Shown: positions 44,002 through 52,551, counted from the first letter of the stretch. The stretch: 64,000 bases of DNA from Arcicella rigui (GCF_034929435.1 NZ_JAYFUM010000006.1:1-64000), one strand, 5' to 3'. Program-made: numbers and translations. Notes: generated from the letters alone by a model not told the origin.

Positions 44002-45045
44002 ATGTTGATTCAAATAAATACTCCAAATCCAATTAAAAACTGGAAGGTAAACAGAGAAGAAATACAATTTCTTGGACATGAACTTCAACGTCCAGAATGT
44101 ATCCTGACCGAGCCAAACGGTACTATTTGGACAGCAGATGCCCGAGGCGGAGTAATGAAAATTAATCCTGACGGAAGCCAAGCATTAATTACGCCATTTA
44201 AAGAATCTCCAAATCCGAAATCCGAAATCCCAAATCTACAATCCTATAACAGTCGTTATGTGCAGGCTCAAGGTTCTTTACCGAACGGCTTGTGCTTTGA
44301 TGCCAAAGGTAATTTTATCATTGCCAATTGGGGAACAGATCACATCGAAATGATGACACCAGAAGGCAAGCTGACGACATTGGTAACGGAGATTGAAGGA
44401 AAAGCTTTGGGAAAAGCCAATTTCCCACTCAGAGATTCAAAAGGAAGAATTTGGTTTACGGTAACCACTCGTACAAATCCGTGGACTGAACAATTAAATA
44501 GCAGAGCGACAGATGGTTATATAGCTTTGATAGACGAAAAAGGTGTAAGAATTGTTGCCGAAGGTTTTTGTGGAACAAACGAAATCCGTTTTGATGACAC
44601 CGAAGAATGGTTGTATGTGGTAGAAAGTACGGCACACCAAATTTCAAGATTAAGAGTAAAAGAAAATGGCGATTTGTACGACAGAGAAGTATATGCCCGA
44701 TTGAGCGGTTTCCCAGATGGTTTTGCTTTTGATACTTATGGAAATCTTTGGACAACCTTGATTTTTACAGACCAATTAGCGGCGATTACGCCAGAAGGTG
44801 AAGAATTGATTTTGTTGGACGACAGTAATCCAACTACGAAAAAACTTCTCTTTGAACATTACGAAAACAGAACTTTAACGGGCGAAATATTGGCTTCGGT
44901 ACAAGGGACACTCTGTCCGTGGATGGCGAGTTTGAGTTTCGGAGGAAAAGATATGAAAACGGTGTATTTAGGAAGTTTACGAGGAACAAGAGTACCTTAT
45001 TTCCAAAGTCCAGTTGCAGGACAAAAAATGATTCACTGGCGATGA
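44002..45045 (+). CDS. SMP-30/gluconolactonase-like protein
   Basis: 347 aa, no signal peptide. The beta-propeller motifs are LQRPECILTEPNGTIWTADARGGVMKINPDG, GSLPNGLCFDAKGNFIIANWGTDHIEMM, FCGTNEIRFDDTEEWLYVVES and LSGFPDGFAFDTYGNLWTTL, each with the acidic and Asn residues that bind the divalent metal in SMP-30 lactonases. It probably opens a sugar or aromatic lactone made by an SDR. An insert, ESPNPKSEIPNLQSYN (about residues 69-84), is encoded by repeated AAATCC words like those just upstream of the gene. It overlaps the next SDR gene by ATGA. Confidence 0.85.
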   Translation: MLIQINTPNPIKNWKVNREEIQFLGHELQRPECILTEPNGTIWTADARGGVMKINPDGSQALITPFKESPNPKSEIPNLQSYNSRYVQAQGSLPNGLCFDAKGNFIIANWGTDHIEMMTPEGKLTTLVTEIEGKALGKANFPLRDSKGRIWFTVTTRTNPWTEQLNSRATDGYIALIDEKGVRIVAEGFCGTNEIRFDDTEEWLYVVESTAHQISRLRVKENGDLYDREVYARLSGFPDGFAFDTYGNLWTTLIFTDQLAAITPEGEELILLDDSNPTTKKLLFEHYENRTLTGEILASVQGTLCPWMASLSFGGKDMKTVYLGSLRGTRVPYFQSPVAGQKMIHWR

Positions 45046-45812
45046 AAGATTTATTTGATTTAAAAGGAAAAGTAGCCCTTGTCACAGGTTCGAGCAGTGG
45101 CATGGGCAGAGCCATTGCCGAACTCTTGGGTTTACATGGGGCTACTATTATTATTTCAAGCAACGACAAAAAGGCTTGCGAAGACACTTGTGAGGATTTT
45201 TTACAAAAAAATATCAAGGCAGTTTCCATTCCTTGCGATGTAGCAGTTAAGGCAGAAATAGATTTCCTTTTTGAAGAAACAATAGTAAAGTTTAGCAAAA
45301 TTGATATTTTGGTGAGTTGTGTAGGCGTAGCATTGGCAGGGTCTTTTTTAGAAATGAGTGCAGACATTTTTGAAAAAACCATGCAAATCAACTTACAAAG
45401 TACCATTTATCTAAGTAAGTTGGTGATTCCTCAGATGCAGCAACGTAAAGAAGGTTCAATCATTTTTCTGGCAAGTATTGCGGGGGTTCGGGGTAATAAA
45501 TCTTTGGGAATGTATGGCATTTCAAAAGCTGGATTGGCTCAATTGGCTCGTAATCTTGCCGTAGAATTTGGTCCTGACAACATCAGAGTAAATGCCATTT
45601 CGCCGGGAGTGATTGATACTCCTTTTGCCAAACCGCTGACTTCCAATAATGAAGTGATGGAAAGAAGAGTATTACTTACTCCCTTACGAAGGATTGGAAA
45701 AGTAGAAGAAGTAGCAGGCGTTGCACTTCTTCTGGCTTCAAAAGCGGGTGGATTTATGACGGGGCAAAATATTATTGTGGATGGAGGAACAACGATTAGT
45801 GATGGAAATTAA
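45042..45812 (+). CDS. SDR family oxidoreductase (2)
   Basis: 256 aa from the ATG at 45042, which overlaps the lactonase stop as ATGA; a longer reading from 44919 lies inside the lactonase gene and is rejected. Motifs: VTGSSSGMGRAIA cofactor loop, VSCVGVAL in place of NNAG, FLASIAGVRG with Ser, YGISKAG as YxxxK, and INIIVDGGTTI-type end (QNIIVDGGTT). The VSCVG variant of the NNAG motif is less common. Translational coupling with the lactonase suggests consecutive steps: oxidation to a lactone, then hydrolysis. Confidence 0.88.
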   Translation: MKDLFDLKGKVALVTGSSSGMGRAIAELLGLHGATIIISSNDKKACEDTCEDFLQKNIKAVSIPCDVAVKAEIDFLFEETIVKFSKIDILVSCVGVALAGSFLEMSADIFEKTMQINLQSTIYLSKLVIPQMQQRKEGSIIFLASIAGVRGNKSLGMYGISKAGLAQLARNLAVEFGPDNIRVNAISPGVIDTPFAKPLTSNNEVMERRVLLTPLRRIGKVEEVAGVALLLASKAGGFMTGQNIIVDGGTTISDGN

Positions 45813-45814
45813 GG

Positions 45815-46420
45815 CTAAACATTGCTAAAAATTTCGTTCAAATCCACAAAAAGATTTGGGAAGATGACGCTTTCAAAAGTATCGTCACTGGCATAAATCG
45901 AAGCGGGACTATACAGACCACTTTCTAATAAATGGAATTGAAAAGCAGTTTCGTGTTCAGGGTCGATAATCCAGTACTCTCTGATGCCATTTTCTTCATA
46001 GAGAGCCTTTTTGGTTTTCATTTCTTTAGAAGAATTGCCGGGTGAAAGAATCTCAACGACCAAATCAGGTGAACCCAAACAACCTTTGTCGTCCAATTTT
46101 TCAAGGTCGCAAATGATACAAATATCAGGTTGTACAACGGTCAAGACATCTTTGTTTGCCAATTCTGATTTTTGTTTATCATACAAACGGACATCAAAAG
46201 GAGCAGCATAAGCTTGACAAGCTTGATGCTTAAAATGGTTTCCAAGTGTGAGGGTAAGTTGCCAAGAAATACGCTGATGCTTTCTGCTTGGAGCAGACAT
46301 TGGTAAAATTTTACCTTTTATCAATTCAACAGCTTGTTCAAACCGCCAACTTAAATAGTCGGCATACGAGTAAATACCATTAACAGTATCTAAATCAGAG
46401 TAGTTTAATACGGCTTCCAT
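45815..46420 (-). CDS. Uma2 family nuclease-fold protein (DUF820)
   Basis: 201 aa on the opposite strand to all neighbours. Uma2 motifs: FEQAVELIKGKILPMSAPSRKHQRIS at the N-terminus, VVQPDICIICD, and SPDLVVEILSPGNSSKEMKTKKALYEENGIREYWIIDPE with the PD...E-x-L core and the K-x-x-x-Y helix. The fold is PD-(D/E)XK nuclease-like; function is unproven. Only 2 bases separate it from the SDR stop on one side and 22 from the next SDR start on the other, so it seems to have been inserted in the catabolic operon or to have been kept there as a passenger. Confidence 0.88.
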   Translation of the reverse strand: MEAVLNYSDLDTVNGIYSYADYLSWRFEQAVELIKGKILPMSAPSRKHQRISWQLTLTLGNHFKHQACQAYAAPFDVRLYDKQKSELANKDVLTVVQPDICIICDLEKLDDKGCLGSPDLVVEILSPGNSSKEMKTKKALYEENGIREYWIIDPEHETAFQFHLLESGLYSPASIYASDDTFESVIFPNLFVDLNEIFSNV

Positions 46421-46442
46421 AACATCATTTTTGACAAAAATA

Positions 46443-47210
46443 ATGAAAAAATTTCAAAATAAAGTATGCTTGGTCACTGGGGCTTCTTCGGGTATTGGTA
46501 AAGCAACGGCTGTGGCTTTTGCTGAATCAGGGGCAAAAGTGATTGTATCGGATGTCAACGAAACGGCAGGTATGGCTACTGTTTCTGAACTTGTAGCACT
46601 GGGAGCGGAAGCCATTTTTGTAAAATGTAATATCGCAGAAAGAGCAGAAGTACAAAACCTTATCAATCAGTCAATTGAAAAGTTTGGTCGGATTGATTGT
46701 GCTGTACTTTCAGCAGGGATTGCTGGACGACTTTCCTTGCCAACGCACGAATATCCCGAAGATGAATGGTTGAATCAAATCCATGTAAACCTCATTGGTA
46801 CATGGTATTGTATCAAATTTTTATTAGAAGAAATGCTAAAACAAGGAGGCGGAAACATTGTTTCTATTGCCTCAGCAGCGGGTTTACGTGGTCAGCCGAA
46901 CAATTCACCTTATGCCACTTCAAAGCACGGAGTAGTGGGTTTAGTAAAAACGGCAGCGATTGAATATGCTACCAAAAACATCAGAATCAACGCTATTTGC
47001 CCAACTGCTATCGAAACGCCGATGATTATGGAAGGTAGAAGGAAGTTGGCTTATAACCCCGAAGCCTTGGAAGCTGCCAAAAATTACCAAGCAATGAAAC
47101 GCATGGGACAGCCTTCGGAAGTAGCAGATGTGGCACTTTGGTTGTGTTCAGACGAAGCCAGCTTTATGACGGGTCATGCTTTGCCTGTTGATGGTGGTGC
47201 TTTTGCTTAA
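46443..47210 (+). CDS. SDR family oxidoreductase (3)
   Basis: 255 aa from the ATG at 46443; a TTG at 46431 would add four residues. Motifs: VTGASSGIGKATA, CAVLSAGIAGRL where NNAG is usual, IVSIASAAGLRGQPNNSPYATSKHGV (Ser, YxxxK), and GHALPVDGGAF at the end. It is the third SDR in 4.5 kb and is not a close copy of the other two, so three different oxidation steps are likely. Directly after its stop lies the AraC-type site for the dioxygenase gene. Confidence 0.88.
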   Translation: MKKFQNKVCLVTGASSGIGKATAVAFAESGAKVIVSDVNETAGMATVSELVALGAEAIFVKCNIAERAEVQNLINQSIEKFGRIDCAVLSAGIAGRLSLPTHEYPEDEWLNQIHVNLIGTWYCIKFLLEEMLKQGGGNIVSIASAAGLRGQPNNSPYATSKHGVVGLVKTAAIEYATKNIRINAICPTAIETPMIMEGRRKLAYNPEALEAAKNYQAMKRMGQPSEVADVALWLCSDEASFMTGHALPVDGGAFA

Positions 47211-47215
47211 AATGA

Positions 47216-47279
47216 TTGATTTTGAATGTGATTAGCCTGTTTTTGATTCATAAAAAAGATTAATTAGTAAGTAATTTTA
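47216..47279 (+). promoter_or_regulatory. Putative AraC operator and promoter of the dioxygenase gene
   Basis: Half-sites TTTTGAAT (47220-47227) and TTTTGATT (47241-47248) are 21 bases apart, then 23 bases to the -7-like TAATTTTA (47272-47279). 35 of 40 bases match the site upstream of the TonB receptor gene. It lies 32 bases before the start codon. Confidence 0.7.
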
Positions 47280-47311
47280 ACAAAAAATATTAAAATAATA
47301 CAAATATTAGA

Positions 47312-48292
47312 ATGGCAAAGAATCCGCATTATTTATCGCAATTGGCTTATGTTGAATTGCTCAGTACAAACTTGGAAGAAACTGTTCGATTCTACACAGA
47401 TATTGTCGGGATGGACAAAACTGGAGAGGATGAAAACTCTGTTTATTTAAGAGCTTGGGGTGATTATTTCTTCCATACGCTCAAAATTACTCGTTCGGAT
47501 GTTAAAGGCTTGGGTGGTATCGGTTGGAGAGCTGATAGTGCTGAGGCTTTCGATGAATGTGTTGCTTACTTGGAAAGTATCGGTGCTGGTAAAGGTTGGA
47601 TTGATGCCGACTTGGGTAGAGGAAAAGCTTTTAAATTCCAGTCGCCAGACGGACATAAACACGAAGTATTCTGGGATGTAAAATGGTTGAGAGAAACAGG
47701 CGAAAAAGGAAGTATTTATGCTGATAGATATGCAAGTAACCGTAGAAAAGGGGCTAACCCACGCAGAATTGACCACTTTACGTACTTAGTTGCCAAGTAT
47801 CAGTATGCCAAAGAGAAAGCTTTCTGGCAAGCAATGGGCTTTAAAAATCCTGACGAAATTCGTTTAGAAGATAGCCTTCCGCCAATCGGTGGCTTATGGA
47901 CTTTGGGGAATCTTTCGCATGATATTGCTATTTTCTCTGACCCTAACTTAGAGCCAGGACAAGGTGTAGTAAACCATATTTGTTATAACCTTGATAGCCG
48001 TGAAGAAGTATTGTTGGCTTTAGACTGGTTTACCGAAAATGGATACAAAAGTGTTTGGGGAGCGCCTACTCGTCATAAAGCCGACGAAGGATTTTTCTTC
48101 TATATCATGGAGCCTCACACAGGCGTGTTGTTAGAGATTTATGCTTGTGCAAGATTAGTTTTCGCACCAGACCACGGCCCAGATGTACATTACTTAAAAG
48201 ACAATCCAAACGACGCTTGGGGCTTAACTAACCCATTCGCTGAAATGGCAAAAGGCAAAGTAGGTGGGTTGGATAAACCGGTGGATATTTAG
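47312..48292 (+). CDS. VOC-family extradiol dioxygenase
   Basis: 326 aa, two VOC halves (about 10-125 and 152-285). The metal ligands of catechol 2,3-dioxygenases are in place in the second half: H155 (RRIDHFTYLV), H222 (VVNHICYNL) and E275 (GVLLEIYA), near the H153/H214/E265 of XylE. The C-terminal LEIYACARLVFAPDHGPD and the length fit type I extradiol enzymes, which open catechol-like rings next to the hydroxyl pair using Fe(II). It is soluble and cytoplasmic. With its own AraC-type promoter it is probably the ring-cleavage step of the island. Confidence 0.85.
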   Translation: MAKNPHYLSQLAYVELLSTNLEETVRFYTDIVGMDKTGEDENSVYLRAWGDYFFHTLKITRSDVKGLGGIGWRADSAEAFDECVAYLESIGAGKGWIDADLGRGKAFKFQSPDGHKHEVFWDVKWLRETGEKGSIYADRYASNRRKGANPRRIDHFTYLVAKYQYAKEKAFWQAMGFKNPDEIRLEDSLPPIGGLWTLGNLSHDIAIFSDPNLEPGQGVVNHICYNLDSREEVLLALDWFTENGYKSVWGAPTRHKADEGFFFYIMEPHTGVLLEIYACARLVFAPDHGPDVHYLKDNPNDAWGLTNPFAEMAKGKVGGLDKPVDI

Positions 48293-48402
48293 GTAGATAT
48301 GAATTATGAGTTATGAATTTTAAAATAGAGTCTTGTTTTGCTCAATCTTAATAAGATTTTATCTTTAATATAAATGGCTCATAATCTATCAATTTGAATA
48401 TC

Positions 48403-48771
48403 ATGGAACTAAAGAAAGAAAGTGTAATAAAAGTAAAGTCTTTTCAGTTTGCTGTAAGGTCTGTCAAAGTTTATAAATATTTAACAGATACTCATAAGGA
48501 ATTTGTCATTTCAAAGCAGTTTCTAAAAGCAAGTACTTCGATAGGAGCAAATGTAAGAGAAGCTCATAATGCTGAATCAGAAGCAGACTTTATTCATAAA
48601 TTAAGTATTGCACAAAAAGAATGTGACGAAACACTTTACTGGTTGGAATTACTAAAGGAAAGTGAATACTTGAGTGAGAGTGCTTTTCAGTCAATTTATT
48701 CAGAAGCTTTAGAAATCTTAAAAATCTTGAAAAGTATTGTCATTACCATGAAGAAAAAGAAAGAAAAGTAG
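48403..48771 (+). CDS. Four-helix bundle (S23/IVS-type) protein
   Basis: 122 aa from the ATG at 48403; a TTG at 48394 is less likely. The sequence has the pattern of the 23S-rRNA intervening-sequence protein family: FAVRSVKVYKYLTDTHKEFVISKQFLKASTSIGANVREAHNAESEADFIHKLSIAQKECDETLYWLELLKES. Members form pentameric four-helix bundles and occur within rRNA insertions and as stand-alone genes; role unknown. Here it separates the dioxygenase and hydrolase genes and is flanked on both sides by ATGAGTTATGAATT-like words in opposite orientation, so it is probably a passenger rather than a pathway enzyme. Confidence 0.85.
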   Translation: MELKKESVIKVKSFQFAVRSVKVYKYLTDTHKEFVISKQFLKASTSIGANVREAHNAESEADFIHKLSIAQKECDETLYWLELLKESEYLSESAFQSIYSEALEILKILKSIVITMKKKKEK

Positions 48772-49005
48772 CTCAAACGAATGAATCATTCGTTTACAAA
48801 TCTTTCAAAAAAATTCACAATTACAACTGTACGAAGAATTGAACATTGGGTAGAATTCAATTTATAGGTATAAAATTTGGCTGTTCTTCGAATCACTCTT
48901 TAGAGAATTTACGAAAGAATAACCTTACAAAAATTGAAGCCCAAAGATTATTTGATATTCGTACTCATTTAATTCATAATTATTAATTCATAACTCATAT
49001 TTAAA

Positions 49006-50118
49006 ATGTGGCATTACTTCCCTAATCAATATATGCCTTCTTACCAAGTGAACCGTGCTTTGACGCAGGCTCATTATGGGGGAGGAGAATTTGCAGAAAT
49101 ATTAGAAGTAGCAAGTGAAATTGACCCTGCTAACCGTGAAAGTTTCAATAAAGCTTGGGTTAAAATGGGTGATAAAGTCTATGAATTAGCCGAAAATTAT
49201 GCAAAAGAAGGGCATAGTGTTTCTGCTCGTAGAACTTATTTGAGGGCTTTCAATTATTTACGTACAAGTGAGTTTTTTATGACTTTGCATGATGAACGTA
49301 AAATTCCTTATTACTTAAAATGCCGTGATGCTTTTATTAAAGCGATTCATTTGTTTGATGAGAAACCATTGCAATTAGAAATCCCTTTTGAAGGTTCTTT
49401 CTTACCTGCTTATTTATTTAAACCAAGTAATGTTGAAAACCCTCCAGTGATGGTGATGTTTGGTGGGCTGGATAGTTTGGCAGAAGAGCTATATTTTGGT
49501 ATTGCACAGCACCTCAACGAACGTGGTATTGCTATGTTGGCGGTGGATGGCCCTGGACAAGGAGCTGCACTTAGATTGAACCATTTGCATACTCGTTACG
49601 ACTACAATGTCCCCGGAACGGCTGTTTTAGATTATATTATAGAAAATCTTGGTGAACACGTTGATACTTCTCGCGTAGGTATTGGAGCAGTTTCGATGGG
49701 TGGATATATGGCTGCACGTTGTGCAGCATTTGAGCCACGTTTTAAGGTCTGTATGATTTTTGGGGCGGTTTGGTCGTATTATGATATTTGGAAAAATCGT
49801 CCTGACAACCACCCTTTAGCTGAAATCGTACAGCACATTGTGGGTGCAGATAATATGACAGAGGCTCGTGAAAGATTGAAAAATTTTACATTGGAGGGTG
49901 TTGCTGAGAAAATACAATGTCCTACCTATATTTTGCATGGAGAAGACGACCGTCAGAATTTCGTAGAAAATGCTTACAAAGTAAATGAAGCACTTACTTG
50001 CGAACACGTCTTGGAAATTGTGCCAAAAGAAGAAAGTGGTTCTGCTCACTGCTCTGTTGATGATTTTACAAAATCATTTAATATGTACGACTGGATAGCT
50101 AAGAAAATTAAGGCTTAA
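49006..50118 (+). CDS. Alpha/beta hydrolase of the DHPON-hydrolase/FrsA-like group
   Basis: 370 aa. A helical N-terminal cap (about 15-120) precedes the alpha/beta core: PPVMVMFGGLDSLAEEL, AVDGPGQGAALR, the nucleophile elbow GAVSMGGYMA with S230, the acid in LHGEDDRQN (D314 or D315) and H348 in SGSAHCS. A long cap before the core with this core spacing is typical of the 2,6-dihydroxypseudooxynicotine hydrolase-like group, whose named member splits a C-C bond in a nicotine metabolite. Next to an extradiol dioxygenase, C-C cleavage of a ring-opened or acylated phenol is a reasonable guess; ester hydrolysis is the alternative. Confidence 0.8.
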   Translation: MWHYFPNQYMPSYQVNRALTQAHYGGGEFAEILEVASEIDPANRESFNKAWVKMGDKVYELAENYAKEGHSVSARRTYLRAFNYLRTSEFFMTLHDERKIPYYLKCRDAFIKAIHLFDEKPLQLEIPFEGSFLPAYLFKPSNVENPPVMVMFGGLDSLAEELYFGIAQHLNERGIAMLAVDGPGQGAALRLNHLHTRYDYNVPGTAVLDYIIENLGEHVDTSRVGIGAVSMGGYMAARCAAFEPRFKVCMIFGAVWSYYDIWKNRPDNHPLAEIVQHIVGADNMTEARERLKNFTLEGVAEKIQCPTYILHGEDDRQNFVENAYKVNEALTCEHVLEIVPKEESGSAHCSVDDFTKSFNMYDWIAKKIKA

Positions 50119-50191
50119 GTATTAAGTAACCCAGCAGACTTAGTTTTCGGGCATCAGCTTTCAGATAAAATAAAAGTATATAAGGAGTTTT

Positions 50192-50212
50192 AGTCATCTT
50201 AATCAGATGACT
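50192..50212. terminator. Small stem-loop after the hydrolase gene
   Basis: AGTCATCT (50192-50199) pairs with AGATGACT (50205-50212), 8 bp, loop TAATC. It lies in the gap before the monooxygenase and has no strong U-tract. Confidence 0.45.
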
Positions 50213-50301
50213 GAACCTATTCTTGTAAAATCTGATAGCTAAACGTTTTAAAATTAAGCCTGCCCACTTGATGCTTGTTTGTACAGTTTCATACCTGATA
50301 C

Positions 50302-51465
50302 ATGTCTAAAAACAATCTTATAAATATCAAAAAGATGGTAAAGAAAATTTTAGTAGTAGGGGCTGGCATTGGTGGGCAGTCTGTTGCTATTGGTTTAAAA
50401 AAAGCTGGTTTTGAGGTAGATGTAATAGAGCTACATAAAGAATTTAATGTTTATGGAGTAGGTATCATACAACAAGCCAACGCTTTAAGAGCTTTAGACT
50501 CCATCGGTGTGGCGGATGAAGCAATGCGAAGGGGTTCTCCTTATGGAAAAGTAAAATTGTGCTTGCCGCACGGGGTTCAAATCGGTGAAGCTGGTACTCC
50601 ACCAATCGGTAAATTTCCGAGCCATAATGGAATATCTCGTAAAATTTTACACGATGTATTATTTGAAGAAGCTCAGAAAGTTGGTTTAAAATACCGCATG
50701 GGAGTAACGGTTGAATCCATTGATAACCAGCCAAATGTTGCTCATGTTACGTTCACAGATGGTACAAAGGATAGCTATGATGTTGTGATTGCGGCCGACG
50801 GGGTAAACTCAAAAGTACGTAAGCTTATTTTTGGTGACTTTAAATTGAGCTATGTTGGCTTGTCGGTGTGGCGATATGCCTTTAAGCGTCCTGCAAATTT
50901 AGATACGGGTTATATCTTCTTTAATAAAAAACACAAAATGGGTGTCATTCCTATGACAGCCGATACTTGTTACATATTCTTAAATTCTGCTGAGGGGGAT
51001 AATCCTTTGATTCCTGAAAATCAATTGGTTGAAAAGCTAAAAACATATATGTCGGCTTATCCTGTTCCACTTGTTCAGGAATTAATACCACAAGTTATCG
51101 ACGCTAAATTGGTTAATTATCGAGTATTAGAAACGCTCAAAATGCCAGCACCTTGGTATAAAAACAGCGTGGTTGTCTTGGGAGATGCAGCTCATACAAC
51201 GATTCCTCAGTTGGGTTCAGGGGCAGCGTTGGCGATTGAAGATGCCGTTGTGTTAGTTGAGGAATTACAAAAAGAGGGAGAACTTACTGATGTCTTTGAA
51301 CGCTATATGAAACGTCGTTATGAACGTTGCAAAATGGTAGTTGATGTATCTGAAACATTAGGTGCTTGGGAATTACTTGAATACAACGACCAAGCTCTTC
51401 CTGAGGGAGCAAATATGGGAATGCTGATGGGTAAAACAGGAATGGCATTAACAGAACCGATTTAA
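50302..51465 (+). CDS. FAD-dependent aromatic-ring monooxygenase
   Basis: 387 aa; the ATG at 50335 (MVKKILVVGAG) is an equally good start, placing the first strand at the N-terminus. FAD motifs of the PHBH-type flavin hydroxylases: ILVVGAGIGGQSVAIGLKKAGFEVDVIE (GxGxxG), VVIAADGVNSKVR (DG motif) and VVLGDAAHTTIPQLGSGAALAIEDAVVL (GD motif). These enzymes hydroxylate aromatic rings using NAD(P)H and O2. It probably adds the hydroxyl needed before ring cleavage or decarboxylates a phenolic acid. Specificity cannot be read from the sequence. Confidence 0.9.
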   Translation: MSKNNLINIKKMVKKILVVGAGIGGQSVAIGLKKAGFEVDVIELHKEFNVYGVGIIQQANALRALDSIGVADEAMRRGSPYGKVKLCLPHGVQIGEAGTPPIGKFPSHNGISRKILHDVLFEEAQKVGLKYRMGVTVESIDNQPNVAHVTFTDGTKDSYDVVIAADGVNSKVRKLIFGDFKLSYVGLSVWRYAFKRPANLDTGYIFFNKKHKMGVIPMTADTCYIFLNSAEGDNPLIPENQLVEKLKTYMSAYPVPLVQELIPQVIDAKLVNYRVLETLKMPAPWYKNSVVVLGDAAHTTIPQLGSGAALAIEDAVVLVEELQKEGELTDVFERYMKRRYERCKMVVDVSETLGAWELLEYNDQALPEGANMGMLMGKTGMALTEPI

Positions 51466-51473
51466 GATTTAGC

Positions 51474-51585
51474 TGAAAGCTATCAGCTTTGAGCTTTTTT
51501 GTGAAGCAATTTATAATCGAAGGAAAAGACAAATTATCCATTTTTTAAAAGCTGTTAGCTCATGGCTGACAGCTGACAGCTAAAA
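51474..51585. repeat. Simple-word inverted repeat after the monooxygenase gene
   Basis: AGCTGAAAGCTATCAGCTTTGAGC on the left and AGCTGTTAGCTCATGGCTGACAGC on the right form a loose hairpin of AGCT-type words ending just before the next start codon. It is related in wording to 31881-32034 and 38598-38718. Confidence 0.65.
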
Positions 51586-51586
51586 C

Positions 51587-52492
51587 ATGAAATTAGTAAC
51601 TTTCAAAAATACAAATGGCGAAAGCCGTACAGGTTGGCTTCAAGGCGATGGTGTGGTGGATATGAATTTGGCAAGTACAAAATTGCCAACAGATATGCTT
51701 ACGTTTATCGACCATCACGAAGAGTACTTCGAGGTAATTAAGTCTTTGGGTGAATTACAGCCACATTATCAATTATCAGAAATACAGCTTTTAGCTCCAC
51801 TTCCTAATCCGAGAAGTTTCAGAGATTATATCGGTTTTGAAATGCACATGTTGAATGCTTCAAAATCGTTCGGACATACAATTGGTAAAGAATGGTACGA
51901 AATGCCGATTTTCTATTTTACCAATCATCATGGCATTTACGGCCCAGATGACGAAATCAAGCGTCCAGAAGGAGAAACCAAAATGGACATTGAATTAGAA
52001 ATCGCTTGTATTATCGGTAAAAAAGGCAAGGACATCAAAGCAGAAGAAGCCCAAGACTACATCTTTGGTTATACTGTTTTCAATGACTGGACAGCAAGAG
52101 CTATTCAGCGTCGTGAAATGATGATTCCACTTGGGCCACACAAAGGCAAAGATTTCGCCAATGCTATTGGACCATGTATTGTAACCAAAGACGAAATGGA
52201 GCAGTATATGGGTGAAAATGGTCGTTTCAATTTACGTATGACTTCCAAAATCAATGGTGTTCAAGTATGCGATGGCAATTATAATACTGTTTATTATACT
52301 TTCGGACAAATGATTGAACGTGCATCTGAAAACAACGTAACCATGATGCCTGGAGATATTTTAGGCTCGGGAACAGTAGGCTGGGGTAGTTTGATTGAAA
52401 ATAATTTTACCGTTCATCGTCCGCTTGAGCCGGGTGATGTAGTGGAATTAGAAATAGAAGGAATTGGCGTTTTAAGGAATAAGGTGATTTAG
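51587..52492 (+). CDS. Fumarylacetoacetate hydrolase (FAH) family protein
   Basis: 301 aa. The N-terminal domain (1-~65) has VTFKNTNGESRTGWLQGDGVVDM. The FAH fold has LLAPLPNPRSFRDYIGFEMHM, metal residues E136 and E138 (MDIELEIACIIGKKGKD), FNDWTARAIQRREM (Asp about 168), GPHKGKDFANAIGPCIVTKDE and the closing GSGTVGWGSLIENN. Members split C-C bonds of beta-diketo acids or act as hydratases/decarboxylases at the end of aromatic and sugar-acid routes. It probably completes ring-fission product breakdown. A strong terminator follows at 52525. Confidence 0.9.
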   Translation: MKLVTFKNTNGESRTGWLQGDGVVDMNLASTKLPTDMLTFIDHHEEYFEVIKSLGELQPHYQLSEIQLLAPLPNPRSFRDYIGFEMHMLNASKSFGHTIGKEWYEMPIFYFTNHHGIYGPDDEIKRPEGETKMDIELEIACIIGKKGKDIKAEEAQDYIFGYTVFNDWTARAIQRREMMIPLGPHKGKDFANAIGPCIVTKDEMEQYMGENGRFNLRMTSKINGVQVCDGNYNTVYYTFGQMIERASENNVTMMPGDILGSGTVGWGSLIENNFTVHRPLEPGDVVELEIEGIGVLRNKVI

Positions 52493-52524
52493 TATTCAAA
52501 ATACACAATGATTTAATAGTACTT

Positions 52525-52551
52525 AGACACAGATTTTTAAAATCTGTGTCT
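52525..52551 (+). terminator. Terminator after the FAH gene
   Basis: AGACACAGATTTT and AAAATCTGTGTCT form a perfect 13-bp dyad around one base, followed by TTT. Confidence 0.85.
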
